In this document: positions 17,309-25,629 of the stretch, piece by piece
Numbering within the stretch: the stretch's first letter is position 1
Layout: every line of letters starts with the position of its first letter
Origin: Clostridia bacterium
GTDB lineage: Bacteria; Bacillota; Clostridia; Oscillospirales; Acutalibacteraceae
Direction: 5' to 3'
DNA length: 42,142 nt
NCBI GenBank assembly: GCA_017434895.1
Contig: JAFSGB010000040.1
Span: 1-42,142, forward strand
Notes under the pieces: generated by a model
What the model was told of the DNA's origin: nothing
Databases searched by the model: none
What the model saw: only the letters and a program-made list of their open reading frames with translations
Program-made: the position numbers and the translations under genes

Positions 17309-18460
17309 TTAAATCAGTTCCTTTGCCAAGGTTTTGATTTGTGCCACTGTATCGTCGGTCATCGCCGACATAATTTTAACGTTTGTTTCAGTAAAGGTAA
17401 TATTTTTACTCTTTTCAAGCATAGCGGTCATAACCTTAGCGGCAGTTGGCGCCCATGACCCGTTTTCAATTAAACCGACAGTTTTATTTTGAAAATTATG
17501 CTCGGTTAGATGCTCAATAAACTGCTTCATAAAGGGAAAAACATCCCCATTGTAGGTTGTAGTAGCAAGAACAATTTTTCCGTAACGAAAAGCATCCTCC
17601 ACTGCTTCTGCCATATCACATCGAGCAAGGTCATTTACTGCAACCTTTGGGCAACCCAAAGCCTTTAATTCCTCTGCCAAAAGTTCTACTGCCTTCTTTG
17701 TATTACCGTAAACCGAGGTGTAAGCAATAACAACACCCTCACTCTCGGTGCCATAGGACGACCAAATATTATATAAATTTAGGTAGTAATCTAAATTATC
17801 TGATAATACAGGGCCATGCAAAGGACAAATAGTTTTAATATCCAAGGCAGATGCCTTTTTAAGTAAGACTTGTACTTGGGCGCCGTACTTACCCACAATG
17901 CCAAAATAGTAACGACGAGCCTCGCAAGCCCAGTCCTCCTCCGCATCAAGAGCTCCGAATTTACCAAAACCGTCAGCTGAGAAAAGCACCTTGTCGGCAC
18001 TATCGTAAGTAACAATAACCTCAGGCCAGTGCACCATGGGAGCTGTTATAAATGTAAGTACACGGTCACCTAAATTAAGGCTGTCACCCTCCCCTACAAC
18101 AATACGGTTATTGGCAAAATCATTACCGTAAAAATTTTTCATCATTGTAAAAGCATTAGCAGATGCCACAATTTGTGCATTAGGGTACTTTTCACTAAAT
18201 CTTAAAATATTTGAGGAATGGTCCGGTTCCATATGTTGAACAACCAGATAATCGGGAACCCTACCATCCGTTACTTTTTCAATGTTTTGGAGCCATTCGT
18301 CACCGAATTCCTTATCCACACTGTCCATAACAGCAATTTTTTGTCCCAAAACAACATAAGAATTATATGACATACCGTTTGGCACAATGTACTGACCTTC
18401 AAACAGGTCAATTTGATGATCGTTAACACCAACATATTTAATTGAATTAGAGATATTCAT
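17309..18460 (-). CDS. fprA: Flavodiiron protein (FprA-type A flavoprotein)
   Basis: 383 residues, cytoplasmic. Reduces O2 to water and/or NO to N2O. The N-terminal metallo-beta-lactamase-like domain has the diiron ligands: HMEPDHS (His, Glu, Asp, His), the His of PMVHWPE, the Asp of FSADGFG and the His of CPLHGPV. The C-terminal flavodoxin domain begins near residue 250 with the FMN loop YTSVYGNTKKAVE. No rubredoxin domain is attached, so an external donor is needed. AGGTG precedes the ATG. It follows apbE after 8 bases, probably one transcript. Confidence 0.95.
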   Translation of the reverse strand: MNISNSIKYVGVNDHQIDLFEGQYIVPNGMSYNSYVVLGQKIAVMDSVDKEFGDEWLQNIEKVTDGRVPDYLVVQHMEPDHSSNILRFSEKYPNAQIVASANAFTMMKNFYGNDFANNRIVVGEGDSLNLGDRVLTFITAPMVHWPEVIVTYDSADKVLFSADGFGKFGALDAEEDWACEARRYYFGIVGKYGAQVQVLLKKASALDIKTICPLHGPVLSDNLDYYLNLYNIWSSYGTESEGVVIAYTSVYGNTKKAVELLAEELKALGCPKVAVNDLARCDMAEAVEDAFRYGKIVLATTTYNGDVFPFMKQFIEHLTEHNFQNKTVGLIENGSWAPTAAKVMTAMLEKSKNITFTETNVKIMSAMTDDTVAQIKTLAKELI

Positions 18461-18468
18461 TTTTTCAC

Positions 18469-19491
18469 CTATTTTATATAATCTTTAAAGTTCTTTGAAT
18501 AATGCTTTTTGCCATCCTCTGTTATCCACAAAACTTCAGTATTTTCCAATGACTCTACAAATTTTTTGCCATCGTTCAAGTCCATACAAAAAAGTGCGGT
18601 TGAGAGGGCGTCTGCAACGGCAGAGCTTGGATTTATAACCGACACCATTTTATATCCCTTTGCTGGCATAAGTGTTTCGGGATCGATTATATGGTGGTAT
18701 TCCTTACCCTGCACAGTGTAGAACCGTTGATAAGAACCGCTTGTGACTATTGCAGAATCTGTAAGCTCAAGATATTCAGAATATTTTTTAGACTCTTCAC
18801 CGTTAGGATTTTCAAGTCCAATTTGCCACTTTTTTCCGTCAGGTCTATTACCCACAGTACGGATGTTTCCTCCCACATTTAATAGGTAGCCTGTTATTCC
18901 CTCTTTTTCCATCCAAAGTGCGATTTGCTCAGTAGCGTAGCCTTTAGCTATGGCACCAACATCAAGGCGAGATTCTGGGTCAGTTAATGAGACCGTATTA
19001 CCCTTGATTTCCAAGCCTTTAATATCGGTATGCTTTGCAGCTTCTCTTAGTATGTCCATATCGGGCAACCTAGCTTCGAGAGGATTATCAATACCCTGTG
19101 TACGGTAATTATGCCAAATTGAAAGTACACTTCCCATTGCCACATTAACCTTACCGCCAGTCAAATCATACATCTCTTTGGAAAACTGAAGCATTTCGGT
19201 AATTTTACCATCAACCTCAAGAGGTGTGTGGGCAGTATTAATAGAATAAAGATTATTTACTCCGTCATACCGACTGTAAATAGTATATAGCTTATGGTAC
19301 TCACCGAGCTTTGCCTTGATTTTTTCACAGTTCGCTTTAAAAACTGACTCGTCCTTTTCAAAGCCGATGATCGATGTAGCGGTATCAAAATAATCAAAGG
19401 AGTAGTCGGTAAATTTTTCGTACTTTTCCCTACAACCGGTAAAAGTTAAACTCAATAAAAAGGTCAAACACAAACAAATGGCTTTTTTCAT
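18469..19491 (-). CDS. apbE: FAD:protein FMN transferase, lipoprotein
   Basis: 340 residues. Lipoprotein signal with lipobox LTFTGC (Cys19). ApbE attaches FMN through a phosphoester bond to Thr or Ser in exported flavoproteins, typically RnfG, RnfD and FMN-binding lipoproteins. Motifs visible: FDTATS near residue 36, DVGAIAKGYATEQI, LNVGGNIRTVG, and the C-terminal TSGSYQRFY with HHIIDPETLMPAKGY. The neighbouring rnf operon and the duplicated lipoprotein supply likely substrates. AGGA stands 7 bases before the ATG. No promoter was found between it and the terminator upstream, so it may depend on read-through. Confidence 0.94.
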   Translation of the reverse strand: MKKAICLCLTFLLSLTFTGCREKYEKFTDYSFDYFDTATSIIGFEKDESVFKANCEKIKAKLGEYHKLYTIYSRYDGVNNLYSINTAHTPLEVDGKITEMLQFSKEMYDLTGGKVNVAMGSVLSIWHNYRTQGIDNPLEARLPDMDILREAAKHTDIKGLEIKGNTVSLTDPESRLDVGAIAKGYATEQIALWMEKEGITGYLLNVGGNIRTVGNRPDGKKWQIGLENPNGEESKKYSEYLELTDSAIVTSGSYQRFYTVQGKEYHHIIDPETLMPAKGYKMVSVINPSSAVADALSTALFCMDLNDGKKFVESLENTEVLWITEDGKKHYSKNFKDYIK

Positions 19492-19504
19492 ATATTTCCT
19501 GACT

Positions 19505-19533
19505 TAAAAACAGGGAGGTGCAATGCACTTCCC
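19505..19533 (-). terminator. Terminator after the duplicated lipoprotein gene
   Basis: GGGAAGTGCA/TGCACCTCCC on the minus strand forms a 10-bp stem with one G-U pair, then TGTTTTTAAG. It lies 21 bases after the stop at 19555 and before apbE. Confidence 0.75.
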
Positions 19534-19554
19534 TACTTTTAATTGTAAATTAAA

Positions 19555-20544
19555 TTATTTAACAGTTGCAGCCTTAATAGCAGCCTTAACCATATCGTTA
19601 ACATTAATGGTGCAACCGGCAGTTGTTAAATCCTCAGCAGGCTTACCGGTGTCGTCAGCAAATGCGGCAATGCCATCAGCAGTTTTGCCAATTAACTTTG
19701 AATCAAAAGCATCAGCTTGCTCGTACCACTCCTTTGGAGCCTTAGCATAAGCCTTCATACCGTAATTGTCGCCAAGCTCATACTTAGTAGCGATTTCCTT
19801 ACCAAATTCGGTAGTGGAAACGCCCTTATCGTCAAATTTAACTGCGGTAATAACTGCGTCGGTCTTAGCGGCAGTAATTTCCTTCTTAGAATTAAGAGCA
19901 ACGGCAATGGCAGTGGTCATAATCTCGTTAACACCTTCAACGCCGTCAGCTGCATTCTTACCCTCATTTTGAGAGGAAACAACACCTAGCTGAAGTGTAT
20001 CGTCAGCAGTAGCTGCAGAATCCTTAGCACTCTTAACTGCTTTTTCTAAAGCAGGGATAAACTCGGTAATCTTAATTGTGCAACCGGCAGCAGTAACTTC
20101 GTCATTACCCTTATCGCCAACCTGAAGTGCCTTAACCTCATCAATGGTCTTACCAATGATTACAGAAATGAAAGCATCCTTCTGTTCATACCACTCTTTT
20201 GGGGCCTTAGCATAAGCCTTCATACCATATGCATCGCCAAGCTCGGTCTTGGTTTTCATTTCGGCGGGAGCAATAGCCTCGCCCTTGGCGGTGAAATTAA
20301 TCTTGTTTTGTGCAGTGTCGATAGCAGCCTTTACAATCTTACCGTCCTTGTCTAGAAGCACGGCGGCAATAGTTGTAAGAGCTTCTGCTGAGCCGTCGTT
20401 ATCACCATCGGCATTTTTAACCTCAGACAAAGCAGAATACATACCGTAGCCGAGCTTTAGGGTTTCTTTTTGGCCGCAGCCTGCAAGAGAAATCACAGAG
20501 AAAATCATCAATACAGTAAGGATTAAGCATAGAATCTTTTTCAT
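19555..20544 (-). CDS. Duplicated exported lipoprotein, possible degenerate FMN-binding-like repeats
   Basis: 329 residues. Signal peptide with lipobox SLAGC (Cys23). The rest is two tandem copies of a ~150-residue domain: each begins LKLG/LQLG, carries a D/N-K-rich strand, then YGMKAYAKAPKEWYEQ (106-121 and 261-276, identical), a KT-A/I-DEV/GI segment, and ends AGCTIKI (153-159) or AGCTINV (309-315) followed by an amphipathic helix. The end resembles the ApbE target of RnfG, (D)AIAGATIT, with Cys for Ala. Whether the Thr is flavinylated is unknown. It has its own strong promoter and terminator between the rnf operon and apbE. I know no characterised function. Confidence 0.6.
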   Translation of the reverse strand: MKKILCLILTVLMIFSVISLAGCGQKETLKLGYGMYSALSEVKNADGDNDGSAEALTTIAAVLLDKDGKIVKAAIDTAQNKINFTAKGEAIAPAEMKTKTELGDAYGMKAYAKAPKEWYEQKDAFISVIIGKTIDEVKALQVGDKGNDEVTAAGCTIKITEFIPALEKAVKSAKDSAATADDTLQLGVVSSQNEGKNAADGVEGVNEIMTTAIAVALNSKKEITAAKTDAVITAVKFDDKGVSTTEFGKEIATKYELGDNYGMKAYAKAPKEWYEQADAFDSKLIGKTADGIAAFADDTGKPAEDLTTAGCTINVNDMVKAAIKAATVK

Positions 20545-20573
20545 AAAAAATCTCCTTATAATTATTTAATTTT

Positions 20574-20602
20574 ATTTTACTATAAAACTGTATATATGTC
20601 AA
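20574..20602 (-). promoter_or_regulatory. Sigma-A promoter of the duplicated lipoprotein gene
   Basis: TTGACA (complement of 20597-20602), 17-base spacer, TAAAAT (complement of 20574-20579). It begins 4 bases after the stop codon region of the Gx transporter gene; the ATG has TAAGGAG upstream. Confidence 0.75.
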
Positions 20603-20605
20603 ATA

Positions 20606-21109
20606 TTAAAATTTAAATTCAGCAGTATATTTTAACAATATTATTCCACAGAAGCCGACAAATATCCCAGCAACAGTGCCACTTACTGTCAATACAGGCA
20701 TATAAAATCCAATTTCCTTTGTTCCAAGCAAAAAAACTGCAGCAATAATTTGTCCTAAATTATGGCAAACTCCACCGGAAATACTAACTCCTACAACAGA
20801 AAAATGATTTGTTTTTTTTAGTAACCACATAACTGTGAGGCTTAAAACTGCACCGCTTAAGCTATAAAGAAATGTCATAGCATTACCAAAAAGCAAAACC
20901 ACAGTTAAAAGCCTTATAAAAGAAACGGTCGCCGCCTCTTTGATAGAAAACCGATAAAGCAAAAATATTATTATTATGTTCGGCAGCCCCATTTTAATTC
21001 CGGGAACTGCTGACCATATAGGCGGCAAAAGGCTTTCAACAAAGGAAAGAATTATTGCAAAAGCAGAAAAAACTCCAAGAAAGGCTAACCTTTGAGTAGT
21101 ATTTTTCAA
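20606..21109 (-). CDS. Gx transporter family membrane protein
   Basis: 167 residues with five or so hydrophobic segments. MGLPNIIIIFLLYRFS and SISGGVCHNLGQIIAA match the Gx_transp family (sometimes labelled heptaprenyl diphosphate synthase component I), related to ECF S-components. It starts at TTG (21107-21109), which overlaps the stop of the NusG-II gene in a TTGA, with GAGGA upstream. In many clostridia this family sits with NusG-II proteins, ApbE and flavinylated proteins, so a role in flavin or quinone-type cofactor supply to the cell surface is inferred. The last gene of the rnf operon. Confidence 0.85.
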   Translation of the reverse strand: MKNTTQRLAFLGVFSAFAIILSFVESLLPPIWSAVPGIKMGLPNIIIIFLLYRFSIKEAATVSFIRLLTVVLLFGNAMTFLYSLSGAVLSLTVMWLLKKTNHFSVVGVSISGGVCHNLGQIIAAVFLLGTKEIGFYMPVLTVSGTVAGIFVGFCGIILLKYTAEFKF

Positions 21110-21456
21110 GTTTCTTCCTCCCCGTTAATCACAACTACCAGCTTGTGCGGAAGACAAACAATTGTTTCCCCTGATTTGGAAATCGCTTCGTGATGAACGC
21201 ATATTTTATCGCGACAATCCGCGCTAATAATTTGCGCTATACCGCCTTTTATTAAAATTACATTTTCGCCCAGTTCACTTTTAACGGTTTTTTCGGTGTC
21301 GGTATTTAACGGCAGTTTAAAAGCCGTTTCACCGTTAATTGAAATTACGACCATATCCCCTGTTTTTAAACTGAATTTAAAGAATAAAAACAGAATCAAA
21401 GCAACAACTAATATTATGCTGACAAGCATAATGTCATTTTTAAATCTACTTTTCAT
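21106..21456 (-). CDS. NusG domain II-containing exported protein
   Basis: 116 residues. A single N-terminal membrane helix (about 8-27) followed by an extracytoplasmic ~85-residue domain of the NusG_II type, with Cys residues in SADCRDKICVHHEAI and ETIVCLPHKLVVVI. It is not a transcription factor; the name reflects fold similarity. I start it at the ATG 21454-21456, five bases from the rnfB stop codon; longer in-frame starts would lie deep in rnfB. The ribosome site is weak, so translational coupling to rnfB is likely. Confidence 0.82.
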   Translation of the reverse strand: MKSRFKNDIMLVSIILVVALILFLFFKFSLKTGDMVVISINGETAFKLPLNTDTEKTVKSELGENVILIKGGIAQIISADCRDKICVHHEAISKSGETIVCLPHKLVVVINGEEET

Positions 21457-21460
21457 TGCT

Positions 21461-22246
21461 TTAAAGTGAGTGAATACATTTTGTGGGACAAACCTCAACA
21501 CATTTGCCGCATGCAGTACACAAATCATAGTTAACGCGTGCAAGGTTATTTTCCACTTTAATAGCTTTCGTCGGACAGTTATTTTCACACTTTTTGCAGG
21601 CAATACAGGCATTTTTGCAATTTTTAAGTGCTACTGCACCTTTGTCTTCACTTGAGCACATAACCCATACCTTAGCGGTTTGCGGAACAAGTGAAATAAT
21701 GTTCTTTGGGCAGTCACTGACACAAAGGCCACAACCAATGCAAATATTTGGATTAACTCTGGCAATACCGTCCTTCATACAAATAGCATCCACAGGGCAA
21801 GCTCTTGCACAGTCACCGCAACCAAGACAACCAAAGCGGCATTTTCCAGGGCCGCCATAAATAAGATTTGCGGCTCTGCAAGTCATTTGACCGTCGTAAT
21901 GAGCCTTAGAGGATGTGGCATCACAATTGCCGTTACAATGTACATAAGCCACCATTTCCTCTACATCCTTAAACTCAACACCCATAATTTTCGAAATTTT
22001 TTCAGATACTGCATCGGCACCAGGGATACAAAGATTTGTTGCGGCAGCGCCCTCGGCTATTGCCTTGGCATAATCGTCACAACCGACATATCCGCAAGCA
22101 CCGCAGTTAACACCAGGGAGTTCTTCACGCACTTTTTTTACGGTTTCGTCCTCTTTAACACTCATAAAATGAGCGGCTAATGTTAAAATAGCTCCGAGTA
22201 CAAGACCTATAACAGTTACAACCAGAAAACCTAATAAAATGTCCAT
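21461..22246 (-). CDS. rnfB: Rnf complex subunit B, Fe-S protein
   Basis: 261 residues. N-terminal membrane helix (about 4-26), then the 4Fe-4S domain LPGVNCGACGYVGCDDYA. The C-terminal half carries four ferredoxin-type motifs: CRFGCLGCGDCARACP, CIGCGLCVSDCP, CIACKKCENNCP and CTACGKCVEVCP. RnfB is regarded as the entry point for electrons from reduced ferredoxin. The ATG has AGGAGG upstream and follows rnfA by three bases. Confidence 0.96.
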   Translation of the reverse strand: MDILLGFLVVTVIGLVLGAILTLAAHFMSVKEDETVKKVREELPGVNCGACGYVGCDDYAKAIAEGAAATNLCIPGADAVSEKISKIMGVEFKDVEEMVAYVHCNGNCDATSSKAHYDGQMTCRAANLIYGGPGKCRFGCLGCGDCARACPVDAICMKDGIARVNPNICIGCGLCVSDCPKNIISLVPQTAKVWVMCSSEDKGAVALKNCKNACIACKKCENNCPTKAIKVENNLARVNYDLCTACGKCVEVCPTKCIHSL

Positions 22247-22249
22247 TTT

Positions 22250-22852
22250 TTAACCTCCTATTAAGTTTTCCACAATTCCCGCAAAGCCAAAGAATGCAAG
22301 GGAAACAAAGGAAGCGGCAATCAGTGTTACGGGAAGTCCTCTAAAGCTTGGCGGAATTTCGCTTTCCTCAATTTTAGAACGAAGTCCCGAGAAAAGCACC
22401 ATAGCCAGTAAAAAGCCTAAGCCTGCACCAAGGGAACTTATCATTGACTCCAAAAAGCTGTACTTGTCATTAATATTATTAATTGTAACACCCAAAACTG
22501 CACAGTTAGTGGTAATTAGGGGCAGATAGACACCTAGACTCTTGTGAAGAGCGGGTATAAACTTTTTAAGAGCAATTTCAACAAACTGAACCAAAGCGGC
22601 AATAATAAGAATAAATAAAATATTCTGCATATAGCCTAGGTCGTTAGTATCTAGCACGTAGTACTGAATCGGCCAAGTAACAGTGGTAGCCAAGAGCATT
22701 ACAAAAATTACCGAAATGCCCATACCGACTGCCTGATTCAGTTTCTTTGAAACACCTAAGAAGGGACAAATTCCCAAAAAGCGATTCAAAACATAGTTAT
22801 TAACCAGTACAGAGGACATTAAAATTACAATTAAAGTCTTAAAGCTTTCCAT
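22250..22852 (-). CDS. rnfA: Rnf complex subunit A, membrane protein
   Basis: 200 residues with six hydrophobic segments. VLNRFLGICPFLGVSK near the N-terminus and LITTNCAVLGVTINN in the middle are the symmetric Cys-bearing motifs of RnfA/RnfE, which hold a membrane [2Fe-2S] cluster between the two subunits. AAAGGAGG precedes the ATG, and the gene starts one base after rnfE. Confidence 0.96.
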   Translation of the reverse strand: MESFKTLIVILMSSVLVNNYVLNRFLGICPFLGVSKKLNQAVGMGISVIFVMLLATTVTWPIQYYVLDTNDLGYMQNILFILIIAALVQFVEIALKKFIPALHKSLGVYLPLITTNCAVLGVTINNINDKYSFLESMISSLGAGLGFLLAMVLFSGLRSKIEESEIPPSFRGLPVTLIAASFVSLAFFGFAGIVENLIGG

Positions 22853-22853
22853 T

Positions 22854-23540
22854 TTAATTTTCCTCCTTTAATACCTTTTTACAGGTATGGCAAACACCGG
22901 CGGAAGGACAACCCTCACAGGTAAATTCCTTTTTAAAGGGCGCTCTGCCATTAGTGATTTTAGTAACAACTGCAATCATTATACCGTAAACCAACAATCC
23001 TCCGGGTGGCTTAATAAAGAATTCAATTCTGTGGTCGATTATAAAGGGAATTGCCATTCCCGCGAAGGTACCGGCACCTATAACCTCACGGATGAGTGAA
23101 ATTGAAAGGAGTGCCAAGGTAAAGCCGATACCCATACCAATACCGTCTAGAACCGACCTTCCGACTGAATTCTTGCCTGCAAACATTTCAGCTCTGCCGA
23201 GAATGATGCAGTTTACCGTTATAAGGTCAAGGTATACACCCAAGTGACTGAAAATCGAAGGTAAATACGCTTGTATAAACAACTTTACGATAGTAACAAA
23301 ACCGGAAATAATTACAATATAGCAAGGAATTCTTACAGTATCCGGAATAACCTTACGCAAAGCAGAAATTACCGCATTCGAGCAAATTAGCACTACCATT
23401 GCGGCAATACCCATACTAAATGCACCGATAATTGAAGTGGTAGTGGCAAGTGTCGGACAGGTACCCAACACAAGCACAAAAACGGGATTTTCAAGGAGAA
23501 TGCCCTTTAATAGTGCTGACAAATTACTGTTATTTTTCAT
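22854..23540 (-). CDS. rnfE: Rnf complex subunit E, membrane protein
   Basis: 228 residues, paralogue of RnfA with LVLGTCPTLATTTS and LITVNCIILGRAEMFA carrying the cluster cysteines. A C-terminal tail with four cysteines, FTCEGCPSAGVCHTC, is an extra metal-binding-like element absent from the shortest homologues. The ATG overlaps the rnfG stop by one base (TAATG). Confidence 0.95.
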   Translation of the reverse strand: MKNNSNLSALLKGILLENPVFVLVLGTCPTLATTTSIIGAFSMGIAAMVVLICSNAVISALRKVIPDTVRIPCYIVIISGFVTIVKLFIQAYLPSIFSHLGVYLDLITVNCIILGRAEMFAGKNSVGRSVLDGIGMGIGFTLALLSISLIREVIGAGTFAGMAIPFIIDHRIEFFIKPPGGLLVYGIMIAVVTKITNGRAPFKKEFTCEGCPSAGVCHTCKKVLKEEN

Positions 23541-24712
23541 TATCGGGCACCTCCCTCTAAGATTTTAATTGCAGTGAAAACGCTTGAAATTGCTGATTTA
23601 TAGCCGTTAGTTGTGATTGTGGCACCTGCAATGGCATCAATCTCGCCGTAGTTTGCTTCCTCTTTGCCGTTAAACTGACTGTAAAACTCAAGGTTAGCAC
23701 AAGCGTCACCAATACCCTCGCTCTCCTTTTGAGCGGTGGTCTTGCAGACGATAATCTTACCCGCAGGTGTAACACTTACCTTAATTTCAATATACTCATT
23801 TGAACGGGTATATTTGTCCCCGTTAATGCCGTAGCCTGCAGCACGTAAATCAAATACATAATTACCGCCGGAGGTTTTGTAAGCCTTTTGAATGTGAGAA
23901 GGCATATCAGCAAAGCCCGATAGGTCAATTTCTGTCATTGTAGAATTAATAATCTTAGGTGCAACGGCAGAAATTTCATTCTTAATTGCTTCACCAAATT
24001 CGGCAGTAATATCACCGTTAACGTCGGCAGCAACAAAATTTTCACCGATTACAAATACAAAACCTGTATTATTATCCGCTTTATATACTGCCGAAATGTT
24101 ACCAACCTCCTCTGTTATGAAAATCTCGGTAAATTTACCCTCTGCGGAAGGTAAAGCGATACTTAAATTGTCATTGAGAATTGTAGCCTCGTCACGGATA
24201 TCAACCGAGCCACCGCCTAAAATAACGGCAGAATTTAGTGCATCCTTAACGGCATTTTTAAAGGCTGCAGAGGTTTTAGTGGCACCTGCAACGGTTTCAA
24301 CTGCATCTATTGTATCCGATGTAGTATTTACGAGGTTGTCACCATAGGTAACTTCTACACCCAAGGTCTCGTTACCCGAAACATACTTAACACCCTTGAC
24401 TGTACCATCTTTGTCAATTCCGCACATCAGAATTAAATCGGATCCGTAGCCCGCAGTTCTAAGCTTAATAACATAACCGCCGTTCTTTTCGCTGTAAGCT
24501 TCCTCAACGGTTTCGGGAAGTGTGAACTCAGAAAGGTCAAGTGCTTCAAAACCTTCGCCGTTGGGTAATACTTCAACCAAGCCGCTACTTACGGCGGCCT
24601 CTTCTTGCTCCTTGATAATAGGAGCTGCAATGGAGTTTGTAATCGCAAGCAATAAAGCTACAACCGCACAAATCAATGCTAAGGAAAGGACGTTTTTAAT
24701 ATGATTTTTCAT
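23540..24712 (-). CDS. rnfG: Rnf complex subunit G with two FMN-binding modules
   Basis: 390 residues, about twice the usual ~200. One N-terminal membrane helix (about 7-29). The first module ends VAGATKTS (Thr145) and the second ends DAIAGATITTNGYKSAI (Thr365), both matching the ApbE flavinylation motif. The second module also has SEGIGDACANLEFYSQFNGK, the usual RnfG block; in the first this is shortened to ETLG. A ~60-residue region at 195-260 between them looks like a further partial copy. The ATG at 24710-24712 follows GGAGG and overlaps the rnfD stop by one base. An in-frame start further upstream would lie inside rnfD. Confidence 0.92.
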   Translation of the reverse strand: MKNHIKNVLSLALICAVVALLLAITNSIAAPIIKEQEEAAVSSGLVEVLPNGEGFEALDLSEFTLPETVEEAYSEKNGGYVIKLRTAGYGSDLILMCGIDKDGTVKGVKYVSGNETLGVEVTYGDNLVNTTSDTIDAVETVAGATKTSAAFKNAVKDALNSAVILGGGSVDIRDEATILNDNLSIALPSAEGKFTEIFITEEVGNISAVYKADNNTGFVFVIGENFVAADVNGDITAEFGEAIKNEISAVAPKIINSTMTEIDLSGFADMPSHIQKAYKTSGGNYVFDLRAAGYGINGDKYTRSNEYIEIKVSVTPAGKIIVCKTTAQKESEGIGDACANLEFYSQFNGKEEANYGEIDAIAGATITTNGYKSAISSVFTAIKILEGGAR

Positions 24713-25629
24713 TATTTCGTCCTCCCAAACAGCTTGCGTCTTGACCATATATTAATATACGGATTTAAAATGTTCATTAAAAGAATTGCGAAGGAAACAC
24801 CCTCGGGATAAATTCCCCACAAACGGATAAGCACTGTAATTATACCGGCACCAATACCGAAAATAGCTTTGCCCTTTGGTGTGGCGGGTGAAGTCACATA
24901 GTCGGTAGCCATAAAGAAGGCACCGATAAACAGTCCGCCCGAAAGCACCTGATAAAGTGCGGCAGTAAGGCTAAAGTCCTTGACAAGGAAACTGAAAATA
25001 AATACTGTTCCAATAAAAGACATCGGCATTACCCAAGAAATTACTCCCTTAATTATAAGATAAATACCGCCGATAAGTAGTGCCAGCTTTGAGGTTTCGC
25101 CGATAGCACCGCCGCAGTTACCGAGGAATAAATCAAGTAAATTAGGCTCACTTCCCTCTGCTAACTGAACAAGAGGTGTAGCAGTAGCCACACTGTCCAC
25201 CGGAAAAGCCGGCTTTGCCAAATCGGTAAAGGCTATGAGCATAAATACACGGGCGGTGATTGCGGGGTTAACAAGATTGCAACCGATTCCGCCGAAAATA
25301 CATTTTACCAATACAATTGCAAAAATGCTTCCGACTGCCGCTTGCCAAAGAGGTGTTGTTGCAGGCAAATTAAGACCCAACAGAAGTCCCGTTACAACTG
25401 CGGACAAATCGTCGGTGGTATCCTCTTTTTTAACGATTTTGTTGAATAAAACTTCCGAAATAACACAAACGGAAATGCACATCAAGACAATGGAAAGTGC
25501 TTTAAGTCCGAAAATTAAAAATCCGGCAATAGTAGCGGGGAGTAATGCAATGATAACATCAAGCATTATGCTTGTAGTGGTTTTATTTGTATGAATATGA
25601 GGGGATGATGAAATGTGTAGCTGTGACAT
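24712..25629 (-). CDS. rnfD: Rnf complex subunit D, membrane flavoprotein
   Basis: 305 residues, about eight membrane segments. LHISSSPHIHTNKTT is the family start, and GGIGCNLVNPAITARVF is conserved. The flavinylation loop reads VDSVATATPLVQL, corresponding to the SGAT-P-L motif of other RnfD proteins, with FMN expected on a Thr. MATDYVTSPATPKG follows near residue 240. The ATG immediately follows the rnfC stop with no gap, and its GGAGGG site lies inside the rnfC end. Confidence 0.95.
   Translation of the reverse strand: MSQLHISSSPHIHTNKTTTSIMLDVIIALLPATIAGFLIFGLKALSIVLMCISVCVISEVLFNKIVKKEDTTDDLSAVVTGLLLGLNLPATTPLWQAAVGSIFAIVLVKCIFGGIGCNLVNPAITARVFMLIAFTDLAKPAFPVDSVATATPLVQLAEGSEPNLLDLFLGNCGGAIGETSKLALLIGGIYLIIKGVISWVMPMSFIGTVFIFSFLVKDFSLTAALYQVLSGGLFIGAFFMATDYVTSPATPKGKAIFGIGAGIITVLIRLWGIYPEGVSFAILLMNILNPYINIWSRRKLFGRTK

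Noticed and set aside
19555-20544. The duplicated lipoprotein as a solute-binding protein of an ABC transporter
   Set aside because: No permease or ATPase gene is adjacent and the ~150-residue repeats do not resemble the two-lobed fold.
23540-24712. RnfG as an assembly fusion of two genes
   Set aside because: One uninterrupted frame, only one membrane helix at the N-terminus, and both modules match in codon style; a natural internal duplication explains it better.
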